Positions 16,392 to 23,399 of a DNA stretch of 32,142 nucleotides are shown here, one piece after another. Origin of the DNA: Bradyrhizobium elkanii WSM2783 (GTDB lineage: Bacteria > Pseudomonadota > Alphaproteobacteria > Rhizobiales > Xanthobacteraceae). The number at the start of each line of letters is the position of its first letter. The first letter of the stretch is position 1. The position numbers were made by a program, and so were the translations under genes. The DNA lies in assembly GCF_000472865.1 (NCBI RefSeq), contig NZ_AXAP01000093.1:209-32350 (forward strand), read 5' to 3'. Below the pieces are notes generated by a model. That model made no database searches. It had not been told where the DNA came from and saw nothing but the letters and a program-made list of their open reading frames with translations.

Positions 16392-17623
16392 TATCGAGCT
16401 CCGAGGCTGAGGTACTGCCGCATTGTGACGAATAGCGATGCGAGCAGAAGGAAATAGTAGAGTGGCAGCGACCAGACTGAGCTGGCCGAAACAACGCCGA
16501 ATACAAGCAGAATTGTGCCATTTGCTGCCAGCATCGCAACTGCGTCCCATAGAATTATTCTGGATTTCCCAAGAGCGTTCAGACAGTTTTGCAGCATTAT
16601 TCGAACGCCTTGAGCAACGAATAACAGCGACACAAGAATAAACCATCCGGCGATATGATCGTAAGATCCAGCAAACGTTTCACGAAAGAACATAAGAGCG
16701 GCCAGCGTGACAAGAATCACCGCGAGGCTTCCGGCAGATCCTAGTGCGAGTATCTTCCAGCTTCCTTTAATAGTTCCGCTTCGTTTAAACTGACCGAACA
16801 TGATTGCATTTACAGCTTGCGGAACCACTAACACCTTTTCAGCGAACTGCCATGCCACCGCAACTAAGACGAAATACGAAGCTGGCACCGTGAAAGATGC
16901 GGAGAGGAGAATAGCCCGGAAAGCAGCGCTTTGCGCCGCACCTGAGAGCCCTACGGCCGCTCCATTCCTGACCGCGGCCTTCCAATCAACATCTCTGTGA
17001 ACGGCAAACGAATTATAAGTCACCAACAACCACAAGATGTAGACCGCCGACTTTAGAAGATACCCGACCGATGCAATGACAATGAGATCGCCGGCCGAAG
17101 TAGGACGAATCAGCGCAATCAACGCAAGCCCGAGAACGCTTGGCACAAGCTCCAGCGTATTAAACATCCTATAGTTTTGCAGACCGAGCGCGAATGCTGG
17201 AAGAACGGCGGAGGCCGCGAGACCACTGCCCACTGCGAACACTTGCCAACTTTCTATTTCTTCCGATCGAGCGACTGTAGCCAGCGCTAGAATTCCGGAA
17301 AATATTGTTACCGCCAGTAGCGGCGCAGCTAGACGACGGCAAAGCGGGCGGAAGTGTGATGCATCCTTACTGAGCTCGCTGTAGATAAGCGGATAAAGGA
17401 TGAAGGCCACCCAAGCTGAAATGATTTGGATGGCAACTATAGCTGCACTGAAGATCGCAAAACTTGTTGCGGCTACTGAACTCGCGATAAGAATGTTTGT
17501 CGCCATTCCTGCGAGCCCGGAAAATCCTTGGCGGGCTACGCTTTGACCAATCGCAACCAGACGCGCGTCCGTCCGAAGCCTGTGAACAAGCATGTGGACC
17601 TGAGCCACTCTAGGTTCGGGCAT
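16391..17623 (-). CDS. Wzx-like polysaccharide flippase
   Basis: This hydrophobic protein of about 410 residues has repeated membrane segments of the MOP/PST exporter type, for example GMATNILIASSVAATSFAIF at the N-terminus. Conserved polar groups include YPLIYSEL and a late block, VAQGVRIMLQNCLNALGKSR, where one expects the seventh to tenth helices. It would flip undecaprenyl-linked repeat units across the inner membrane. It is slightly shorter than usual for Wzx. ATG 17623 overlaps the upstream gene by 14 bases; ATG 17593 (preceded by CAGG) would remove 10 residues and is an equal alternative. It is followed by a glycosyltransferase overlapping its stop. Context (wzy, PGT, co-polymerase) supports the call. 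Confidence 0.85.
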   Translation of the reverse strand: MPEPRVAQVHMLVHRLRTDARLVAIGQSVARQGFSGLAGMATNILIASSVAATSFAIFSAAIVAIQIISAWVAFILYPLIYSELSKDASHFRPLCRRLAAPLLAVTIFSGILALATVARSEEIESWQVFAVGSGLAASAVLPAFALGLQNYRMFNTLELVPSVLGLALIALIRPTSAGDLIVIASVGYLLKSAVYILWLLVTYNSFAVHRDVDWKAAVRNGAAVGLSGAAQSAAFRAILLSASFTVPASYFVLVAVAWQFAEKVLVVPQAVNAIMFGQFKRSGTIKGSWKILALGSAGSLAVILVTLAALMFFRETFAGSYDHIAGWFILVSLLFVAQGVRIMLQNCLNALGKSRIILWDAVAMLAANGTILLVFGVVSASSVWSLPLYYFLLLASLFVTMRQYLSLGAR

Positions 17624-18785
17624 TTGCACAGAGACTTTGGTACAGCTTGAGCAGTTCTTCCGCGCGCGCAGGCCACAGAAATGATCCATTCGTAGTTCGG
17701 CTCTGAAGTTGGAGTGGCCGATGATGGAGCGCCTGTTTCACCAAATCATATACGTCGGTCTCCGGCTTGTACTGCTCCTCTGGTACGAGAAACATTTCCT
17801 CACTGCCGAATAGAATTGCCTGATTATCTGGCAATGCCATCTCACTGAACTGCGTTCTCGGAACGATTACTTGCAATCCCGTCGATAACGCCTCCCAGTA
17901 CGATATTGAAAATGTAGTAAAGAGAGCGGCATCGGCAGCGTTGTAGAGAGCGTTAACTTCGGCTGGAGGCGAATGGGGAAGTTGGATCACCGATTCCGTG
18001 CCGTACGAAGAGAACATTTTTCGCACGTCGTCGCTCATTCGACCGACCAAGATGAGCTTGTAGCCAGCGTCGCGAACCGCTCTAGCAGCCTCTTCGGTTC
18101 GCTTAACCGCGTCAATTTTCCCGGATATCACGACAACCTTATCATCCAATGCTAGTCCCAGTCTTGCGCGAGATGCGGCTCGAAGTTCGTTCGAGAAAAA
18201 AAAGACCCGCTCATCCGCAGCAAGCGGCGCAAACATCAGCTTGCCTTTGCGTGACCAAGAGTTTCGAATGAAATGATCCCGGTTAGCGATTACGGTGTGC
18301 CTAACCACATCGGGAAAAATCGAGCCAATGCAAATCAACACTCTGCGGAAAAAGCTATCGAGGGTATGCAACCATGTGTAGTGCCGATCTCCCCTTTGCT
18401 CATGATCGTAAATGACGGGCTTACCGAATAGCTTCGCGAGGGCTGCATAGACCACCGATAGGCCTTGGCGAAATTCGATGACGTGAACCACATCGGCCGA
18501 ACGAATGGCTGCCATAGAGATCGGCAAAAGAACAAAATCAGATAACCGGAGCAGCGGCTTCGACCGGGAAATCGTGATTCCGTATTTGCTTTTCAGTTCA
18601 TCATCGTTCCGACTAGGAAACGTACTTTTTAGCTTCGACCTGTTGTATTTCCATATGTACGATTCAGTTGACGTTCTGATCTCCACATCCCACCCTCGCT
18701 CGGCGAGTACTCTGGAATATTGGATTTCACGGAAGGAATTTATTTCGGTTTCAGTAAAACCGGAAACTAGCAGCACTTTCGGCAT
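17610..18785 (-). CDS. Glycosyltransferase family 4
   Basis: The 391-residue protein starts MPKVLLVSGFTETEINSFRE and has the N-terminal acceptor domain with DVVHVIEFRQGLSVVYAALA. The C-terminal domain has VVVISGKIDAVKRTEEAARA, KLILVGRMSDDVRKMF and FTTFSISYWEALSTGLQVIV. In that last segment only the second glutamate of the usual E-x7-E motif is present (WEAL), with S or Y in place of the first. It should add a sugar to the repeat unit. The gene follows a small exported-protein gene by 54 bases and overlaps wzx. Base composition is low-GC like the rest of the cassette. Confidence 0.83.
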   Translation of the reverse strand: MPKVLLVSGFTETEINSFREIQYSRVLAERGWDVEIRTSTESYIWKYNRSKLKSTFPSRNDDELKSKYGITISRSKPLLRLSDFVLLPISMAAIRSADVVHVIEFRQGLSVVYAALAKLFGKPVIYDHEQRGDRHYTWLHTLDSFFRRVLICIGSIFPDVVRHTVIANRDHFIRNSWSRKGKLMFAPLAADERVFFFSNELRAASRARLGLALDDKVVVISGKIDAVKRTEEAARAVRDAGYKLILVGRMSDDVRKMFSSYGTESVIQLPHSPPAEVNALYNAADAALFTTFSISYWEALSTGLQVIVPRTQFSEMALPDNQAILFGSEEMFLVPEEQYKPETDVYDLVKQALHHRPLQLQSRTTNGSFLWPARAEELLKLYQSLCANART

Positions 18786-18839
18786 TCACGTATCGTGCTC
18801 TTTGATTGTGAAATCAAGCAGGATCAGGCCTAACACGCA

Positions 18840-19259
18840 CTATTTCTCCTTCTGGAAAATGCTGTACCTAAAGACGCTGACTTGATTCATGGAACCAAGA
18901 ATCAGGTCGACGCGCTTATATGCTGGCACCATGCTATCGATGCATCGATCGGAGCCGTAGTAGCAGACCTTCACGCCGATACGTTTCGAGCAGTTGTTCT
19001 TCATGCTGACAACGTGGTCGAGCATCGTGGGATTTATAACGTGAGCTCGTGCCGCAGCCTCCGTATCGAGACAGGGGCGACCAAGTGCGTCGCGAACAAC
19101 AGGTGAGCTAGATTGCTCGGCGGCCCCCTGCATTGTAAGTCTTGGAGTGTTTGAGGCTGGACTCGTCTGGCAGCGCGCCGATGGCGTCAGCAATACAAAC
19201 AGAAGGCTAGCTATTGCGTAAGAGTTCGCTTTTTGTGATCGGCAAATTATCGCTATCAC
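18840..19259 (-). CDS. Small exported cysteine-containing protein, unknown function
   Basis: A signal peptide (NSYAIASLLFVLLTPSARC) is followed by a low-complexity S/P/T-rich linker and then a compact domain with four cysteines arranged C-x29-C-x8-C-x7-C (PCLDTE, NNCSK, KVCYYGSDRC). I know of no characterised homologue, though similar short exported proteins occur beside rhizobial EPS genes. GTG 19259 is preferred over TTG 19265 because it makes a 4-base GTGA overlap with the upstream stop. Position inside the export operon, between the TPR-like gene and the first glycosyltransferase, suggests a periplasmic part in polysaccharide export. Confidence 0.65.
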   Translation of the reverse strand: MIAIICRSQKANSYAIASLLFVLLTPSARCQTSPASNTPRLTMQGAAEQSSSPVVRDALGRPCLDTEAAARAHVINPTMLDHVVSMKNNCSKRIGVKVCYYGSDRCIDSMVPAYKRVDLILGSMNQVSVFRYSIFQKEK

Positions 19260-20023
19260 CACCAAGGCCTCTCGTCTGTTTCAATACCTGGCACGTCAAC
19301 CTTGACGCCTTTCATCGAGAGCCGTTTCGCTAAGATGCGTCGTGCATTTATGTCCACTCCTTCGAGGGCGACAAGTAAACGTTCCTTTTGTGCCCAACCG
19401 ACGCCCACCAAGTTCGTCGCTGCGTCTTCGATGAATTGTGAGTCCACCAACCGCGCAAACTCGGTAACGACAGCTTCCCGAGTGGCCGCGGGAAGCATTG
19501 AAAAAATTGCAAGAGCCAGCCGATTGCGCCGAAGGGCTACCCACCCCTCAACGGGGCCCACAGCGTAAGACTGTTCAAGATAGGTAATGCTCGTCGCGGC
19601 GACCCCGTTGTGGGCTATTTCCACCGCATACAGTGTCAGCCACAGAAAGGAATCAGAAGGGTTCAACGAAAGGGAGGACCGGACCTTCTCCACCGCACTT
19701 GCCACTTCGCGGTCGGCATCCTCCGGGCGTTTTTGCATCATCACGTCTTCGGCCGAGCGAAGCCGAACAAGAGCCTCTGACCGCACAAGCTCGGAATGCA
19801 GAAGCAATGGTCTTGGCTGCCCCTCGATCCGTACCAAAGCATCCCTAAGCGCATTTGGCTTGAAGCGGTCATCCGCAAGGATCCGCGCCGACATATCACG
19901 GGCCGGTACCTCGGACCAGAATGGCGGCAGCGCAATCACGACCCAGAGCACGCCTGCAAGCCCGAGCAGCGGCACCATTCCGCGCAGCAAGGCCCGCGTC
20001 TCTAGCCAACGATTATTCGACAT
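19256..20023 (-). CDS. Membrane-anchored TPR-like protein
   Basis: A 255-residue protein with one N-terminal membrane segment (GMVPLLGLAGVLWVVIALPP) and a helical periplasmic domain. The helices read like tetratricopeptide or Sel1-type repeats: SLSLNPSDSFLWLTLYAVEI followed by SYAVGPVEGWVALRRNRLA. A related pattern (ALKVSP...LWLTLATLK...SYLTGP) occurs in the gene at 31090. ATG 20023 lies inside the end of the ExoP-type gene with an 11-base overlap; the frame upstream belongs to that gene's other frame. It is translated directly after the co-polymerase/kinase, so a scaffold for the polymerisation-export complex is plausible. Function is not established. Confidence 0.68.
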   Translation of the reverse strand: MSNNRWLETRALLRGMVPLLGLAGVLWVVIALPPFWSEVPARDMSARILADDRFKPNALRDALVRIEGQPRPLLLHSELVRSEALVRLRSAEDVMMQKRPEDADREVASAVEKVRSSLSLNPSDSFLWLTLYAVEIAHNGVAATSITYLEQSYAVGPVEGWVALRRNRLALAIFSMLPAATREAVVTEFARLVDSQFIEDAATNLVGVGWAQKERLLVALEGVDINARRILAKRLSMKGVKVDVPGIETDERPWW

Positions 20024-22319
20024 ACCCGTAACGGGCGTAGTATTTCTGGTAGTAATAGCGGCCGTGATAGGATTCATACCGCGCCAACGCCTTCGTATCC
20101 GCCTTGTTCAGCACTACGCCGAGCAGCTTGTTCTGGATTTCCGGCGAGCCGCGCAAATTGTGGCTGACGACGTCGACGTTGGTCCTGCCCCACTCGACCA
20201 CGAACACATAGGAATCCACGAACGACGACGTCACGCGGACGTCGACCACGGGCGCCATAGGCGGCATGTCGAGGACCACGTAGTCGAATTTCGAGCGCAG
20301 CAGGGTGATCAGCGCGTGCATCGGCTTGGAGGCGAGGATCTCGTTGGTGTGCAGGAGTTTTGAGGTCGTGCCGGCGGGCAGGATCGCGAGCCTGGTGACG
20401 GGATCGACCGTCAGCACGTCCTCGAGCTGCACCTTCTGGGCGACGACGTCGACGAGGCCGGCTTGCGCAGATGGCACCAGCGCGCGCGACAGCGAGGGGT
20501 TGCGCAGGTCGCAATCGACCAGGAGCACGCGCGCGCCGCTATGCGCCATCAATTGCGCGAGGTTGGTCGAGAGCGTGCTCTTGCCTTCGTTCGGCAGCGT
20601 CGAGGTCACCGCCAGCACGCGGTTCTCGCGCACGATCGAATTGAGATCGACCGCAACTTTCAGCGTTCGGACGGCCTCGGCGAATCGCGACAGCGGATTC
20701 TCCACGACATAGCGGAGCAGGTCCGGCTCCGGGTTGTTGTTCGGCTTTGCGAGCGTGCCGGCTAGCTTCGACTGCAGGCCGGCGGGGAGCCTCGACTGCA
20801 GGCCGTCCGGGAGCTTCGACGGCAGGCCAGCCGGCGGCGCCAGCGAGGGCAGGATCGCGATGCAGTTCGTCCCCAGCACCTCCTCCACCTGCGAGGTGGT
20901 GCGGAACACCTTGTCGGTGAGCTCGCGCGCCATCGCCGCGCCGAAGCTCAGCATCAAGCCGCCCATCAGCGCGGCGGCGAGGATGATCAGCGTCTTCGGA
21001 TAGCTCTTCTTCAAGGGCGCCGTCGCCGCGCTGATCACACGCGCCTCGGTGATCGGGAAGGATTGCTGCTGCACCGATTCCATGTAGCGCTGCAGGAAAT
21101 TGTCATACATCGCCTGATAGGACTGCGCGTTGCTCTCGAGCTCGCGGAGCTGGATCTGCGCCTGGTTGGTGAGCTGGGATTCGGAGACGACATTGGCGAG
21201 GCTGGTCTTGATCGCCTCCTCGCGCGTCACGGCGATGTCGTAGTCGCTCTTGTAGGATTCCTGGATGCGCTTGAGCTCGTCCTGGATGTTCTTCTTGATC
21301 TCGGCCATCTGGTTGCGCAGGTTGACCGCGGCAAGATGCTCGCTGCCATATTTGGTCGACCAGATCGATTCCTTAGAGGCCATGTCGACATATTGCGCGC
21401 GGAGCTTGACGATGGTGTCGTTCTTCAGGGCATCGGCGACGTTGGCGTCCGGAATATCCTGCTTGAGCATGTCGTTCATACGGTCGAGCCGCGCCTTGGC
21501 TTCCGCGGTCGCCGCATGCGCCAGGATCAGCTGGCTGTTGACCTCGGCGAGCTGCTGCTCGTTCATCAGCCGCCCGCCGGTATCGACGATATTGTTGGCG
21601 GTCTTGAAATCGACCACGGCGCGCTGCGCGGCCGAGGTCTGCGTGCGCAACTCCTTGATGCGGTCCTGCAGCCAGACGCTGGCGCGCCGGGTCGCCTGGT
21701 ACTTCGCCTCGAGCTGGTCGACGATATAGGCGTCCGCGATCGCATTGGCGATCTTGGCCGCCTTCTGCGGATCGAGCGAGGTGAAGCCGATCTCCATCAC
21801 ATAGGTCAGGCCGAGCCGCTTGATGGTGCGGTTCTTCTCGAACCGCTCCAGCGCCTTGCGCGTCTGCTCGAATTCGGACGGCGCGCTGCCGCTCGAGAAC
21901 AGGCTGCCGATCCCGCCGATCACGGTGCCCAGGAGGCCGCCGCCGCCGCCGGTGAATTCGGGATCGTCGATCAGATGCAGGTCGCGGATCACCGCCAGGC
22001 TGATGTTCTCGGATTTCAGGATCTCGACCTGGGTTTCCACGGTCGCCGAATCCACCGCGATGTCGCCGAGCACGGATTGCTGCTGGAACAGCTGCACCTT
22101 GCGGGTGTCGATCACCATCGAGGCAGTCGAGGTGAATTGCGGCGCGGCGGTGAACAGGTAGAGCAGCGCGAGGATCAGGCACGCCGAGACGATCGCCACC
22201 ATGGTCGGAAACTGCCGCCTGATCACCTCCAGATAGGAGGTCAGCGTCTGCGATGGGGAGCTCTCGACTTCGACATATTCGCGGTTGATTTCCGAGGTCG
22301 GCTTATTCACCTGCAGCAT
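20013..22319 (-). CDS. ExoP-type polysaccharide co-polymerase / BY-kinase (Wzz-GNVR-CpsD fusion)
   Basis: This 768-residue inner-membrane protein has an N-terminal Wzz domain with a first membrane segment (VAIVSACLILALLYLFT), a long coiled periplasmic region, GNVR-type ELESNAQSYQAMYDNFLQRY, and a second membrane segment (TLIILAAALMGGLMLSFGAA). A cytoplasmic tyrosine kinase follows, with Walker A PNEGKST at about 576-582, Walker A' LLVDCDL at about 599-605, and Walker B VVLDMPP at about 681-687. Its last 21 residues hold nine tyrosines (ESYHGRYYYQKYYARYGY), the autophosphorylation cluster. It sets chain length and export. A linker of three 8-residue repeats precedes the kinase domain. ATG 22319 (AGGA seven bases upstream) is preferred over TTG 22325. 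Confidence 0.94.
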   Translation of the reverse strand: MLQVNKPTSEINREYVEVESSPSQTLTSYLEVIRRQFPTMVAIVSACLILALLYLFTAAPQFTSTASMVIDTRKVQLFQQQSVLGDIAVDSATVETQVEILKSENISLAVIRDLHLIDDPEFTGGGGGLLGTVIGGIGSLFSSGSAPSEFEQTRKALERFEKNRTIKRLGLTYVMEIGFTSLDPQKAAKIANAIADAYIVDQLEAKYQATRRASVWLQDRIKELRTQTSAAQRAVVDFKTANNIVDTGGRLMNEQQLAEVNSQLILAHAATAEAKARLDRMNDMLKQDIPDANVADALKNDTIVKLRAQYVDMASKESIWSTKYGSEHLAAVNLRNQMAEIKKNIQDELKRIQESYKSDYDIAVTREEAIKTSLANVVSESQLTNQAQIQLRELESNAQSYQAMYDNFLQRYMESVQQQSFPITEARVISAATAPLKKSYPKTLIILAAALMGGLMLSFGAAMARELTDKVFRTTSQVEEVLGTNCIAILPSLAPPAGLPSKLPDGLQSRLPAGLQSKLAGTLAKPNNNPEPDLLRYVVENPLSRFAEAVRTLKVAVDLNSIVRENRVLAVTSTLPNEGKSTLSTNLAQLMAHSGARVLLVDCDLRNPSLSRALVPSAQAGLVDVVAQKVQLEDVLTVDPVTRLAILPAGTTSKLLHTNEILASKPMHALITLLRSKFDYVVLDMPPMAPVVDVRVTSSFVDSYVFVVEWGRTNVDVVSHNLRGSPEIQNKLLGVVLNKADTKALARYESYHGRYYYQKYYARYGYVE
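20764..20835 (-). repeat. Three 24-bp tandem repeats in the ExoP-type linker
   Basis: Units 20764-20787, 20788-20811 and 20812-20835 each encode an 8-residue unit of form P-(A/D)-G-L-(P/Q)-S-(K/R)-L. They lie between the second membrane segment and the kinase domain. A variable-length hinge is likely. Confidence 0.85.
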
Positions 22320-22439
22320 CTGCAATTCCTGAAATCAACCAGCGTTCAAGTATCGAGGGATAACGGATCTGGATTTTTTAATCTTGGATCGCCCCGCGGC
22401 CCGCGCGAGCGAGGGAAATACCGTGCCCCAAAGCGCGAT

Positions 22440-22462
22440 GCCGTGCGGCAGAATAGCACGGC
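22440..22462. promoter_or_regulatory. Inverted repeat in the ExoP-type gene leader
   Basis: GCCGTGC (22440-22446) and GCACGGC (22456-22462) are perfect 7-bp inverted arms with a 9-base centre, about 120 bases before the start on the minus strand. A further direct CCGTGC occurs at 22431-22436. It could be an operator or leader hairpin. The rest of the gap 22320-22648 shows only the terminator near 22586 and no gene. Confidence 0.3.
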
Positions 22463-22585
22463 GCAAGACCGGGATGAACTTAATTGATGCGGTGCAGTCG
22501 CACTCCACACACGAGATTTCGCGTGAAGCTTAACGGCGCTCGCGCGCGACCATGACGCGCGGTTGACACCCCGTCCAAATACGGA

Positions 22586-22609
22586 AGAGCGGCGCACTGG
22601 CGCCGCTCT
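22586..22609 (-). terminator. Strong hairpin terminator downstream of the glycine-rich exported protein
   Basis: AGAGCGGCGC (22586-22595) and GCGCCGCTCT (22600-22609) form a perfect 10-bp stem with a 4-base loop, 39 bases after the minus-strand stop at 22649. The following minus-strand bases are moderately T-rich (TTCCGTATTT). It separates this gene from the ExoP-type operon. Confidence 0.7.
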
Positions 22610-22648
22610 CGAAAGCCGATTGAAATGCGTCGACTGAGCTGAACGCGC

Positions 22649-23278
22649 TCAGCGGCGCGGGCTGACGCTGCTGCTCGTGCTGCCGACCGAGCCGCCGCCG
22701 AAGTTCGAGCCGGAGTTCGCATAATGCAATCCGCCGAACGTTCCACCGCCGCCATTGTTGCCGCCGAACGCGGCACCGAAATTACCGGTCGGCCCGCCGG
22801 CGCCGGTGCCACCGCCGCCTGCACCACCACCACCGCCGCCAGCCGCAGCGATCGCGACGTCGCCGGTCGCAGCCTGATAGGCGGCGATCACGTCCTGGTT
22901 GTTGGTGCCGGCGATCGCCCGCTGGATCTCGTCGGCGAAGGCCTGATCGTTCCGCGCAGCAAGCCGCGCCACCTGCGCCAGACCCGCCACGATGGCCTTG
23001 ACCTGATCCTTGCTGGTCGCCGAATCCTTCAGGAGCCCGATCAGCACCGGAAGCGTCGTGGGATCGGACGCCGCGAGGTCGCGTACTCGCGAAATCATCG
23101 CCGCGCCGGCTTGCGGATGCTGCTGCAACAGGCTCGTGGGCGAGCCCTTGAATTCCGAAATGATCTGCGCCGAAAGCTGCTGCCGCGGCGGATAAACGGC
23201 CGCGCTGGCTGCCGATGAAATGGTCGCGACGATTGCCGCCGCCGCGGCCACCCGCAGCGCAAACTTAACAACGCTCAT
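22649..23278 (-). CDS. Exported protein with glycine-rich C-terminus
   Basis: A classical signal peptide (KFALRVAAAAAIVATISSAASA) leads into an alpha-helical mature region of about 120 residues, then a glycine/serine/asparagine-rich tail of about 70 residues with long G runs. ATG 23278 is chosen because AGGAGG stands just upstream; the frame open further to 23365 has no family sequence. Length is 209 aa. No known domain is recognised. Its own terminator and a 120-base upstream gap suggest a monocistronic unit. The gene lies between two polysaccharide genes, so a role in the extracellular matrix or export is possible. Confidence 0.72.
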   Translation of the reverse strand: MSVVKFALRVAAAAAIVATISSAASAAVYPPRQQLSAQIISEFKGSPTSLLQQHPQAGAAMISRVRDLAASDPTTLPVLIGLLKDSATSKDQVKAIVAGLAQVARLAARNDQAFADEIQRAIAGTNNQDVIAAYQAATGDVAIAAAGGGGGGAGGGGTGAGGPTGNFGAAFGGNNGGGGTFGGLHYANSGSNFGGGSVGSTSSSVSPRR

Positions 23279-23384
23279 ATAATTCCTCCTGAAATCAGCC
23301 GCCCCTGAGCGCGAGAATATCGCTATGCGCGGTGCAACGTAGCGGAACCGGTTCCCGCTGTCCACCCATTCTAAAAACTTCGTT

Positions 23385-23399
23385 AAGCGGCAAGCGCTT
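23385..23399 (-). terminator. Weak terminator after the ligase-like gene
   Basis: AAGCG (23385-23389) and CGCTT (23395-23399) form a 5-bp stem overlapping the end of the minus-strand gene. It is followed on that strand by AACGAAGTTTTTAG, so a T5 run follows after 7 bases. The stem is short, so confidence is low. Confidence 0.35.

Noticed and set aside
16392..16646. N-terminal extension of the minus-strand glycosyltransferase
   Set aside because: It overlaps the flippase gene out of frame, lacks family sequence, and a better GTG start with GGAG exists at 16391.
21063..22487. 474-codon plus-strand frame opposite the ExoP-type gene
   Set aside because: Shadow of a GC-rich coding region; the minus strand shows Wzz, GNVR and Walker motifs.
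22563..22568. TTGACA hexamer on the plus strand
   Set aside because: No plus-strand gene follows and no matching -10 is present; it falls in the terminator region of minus-strand genes.
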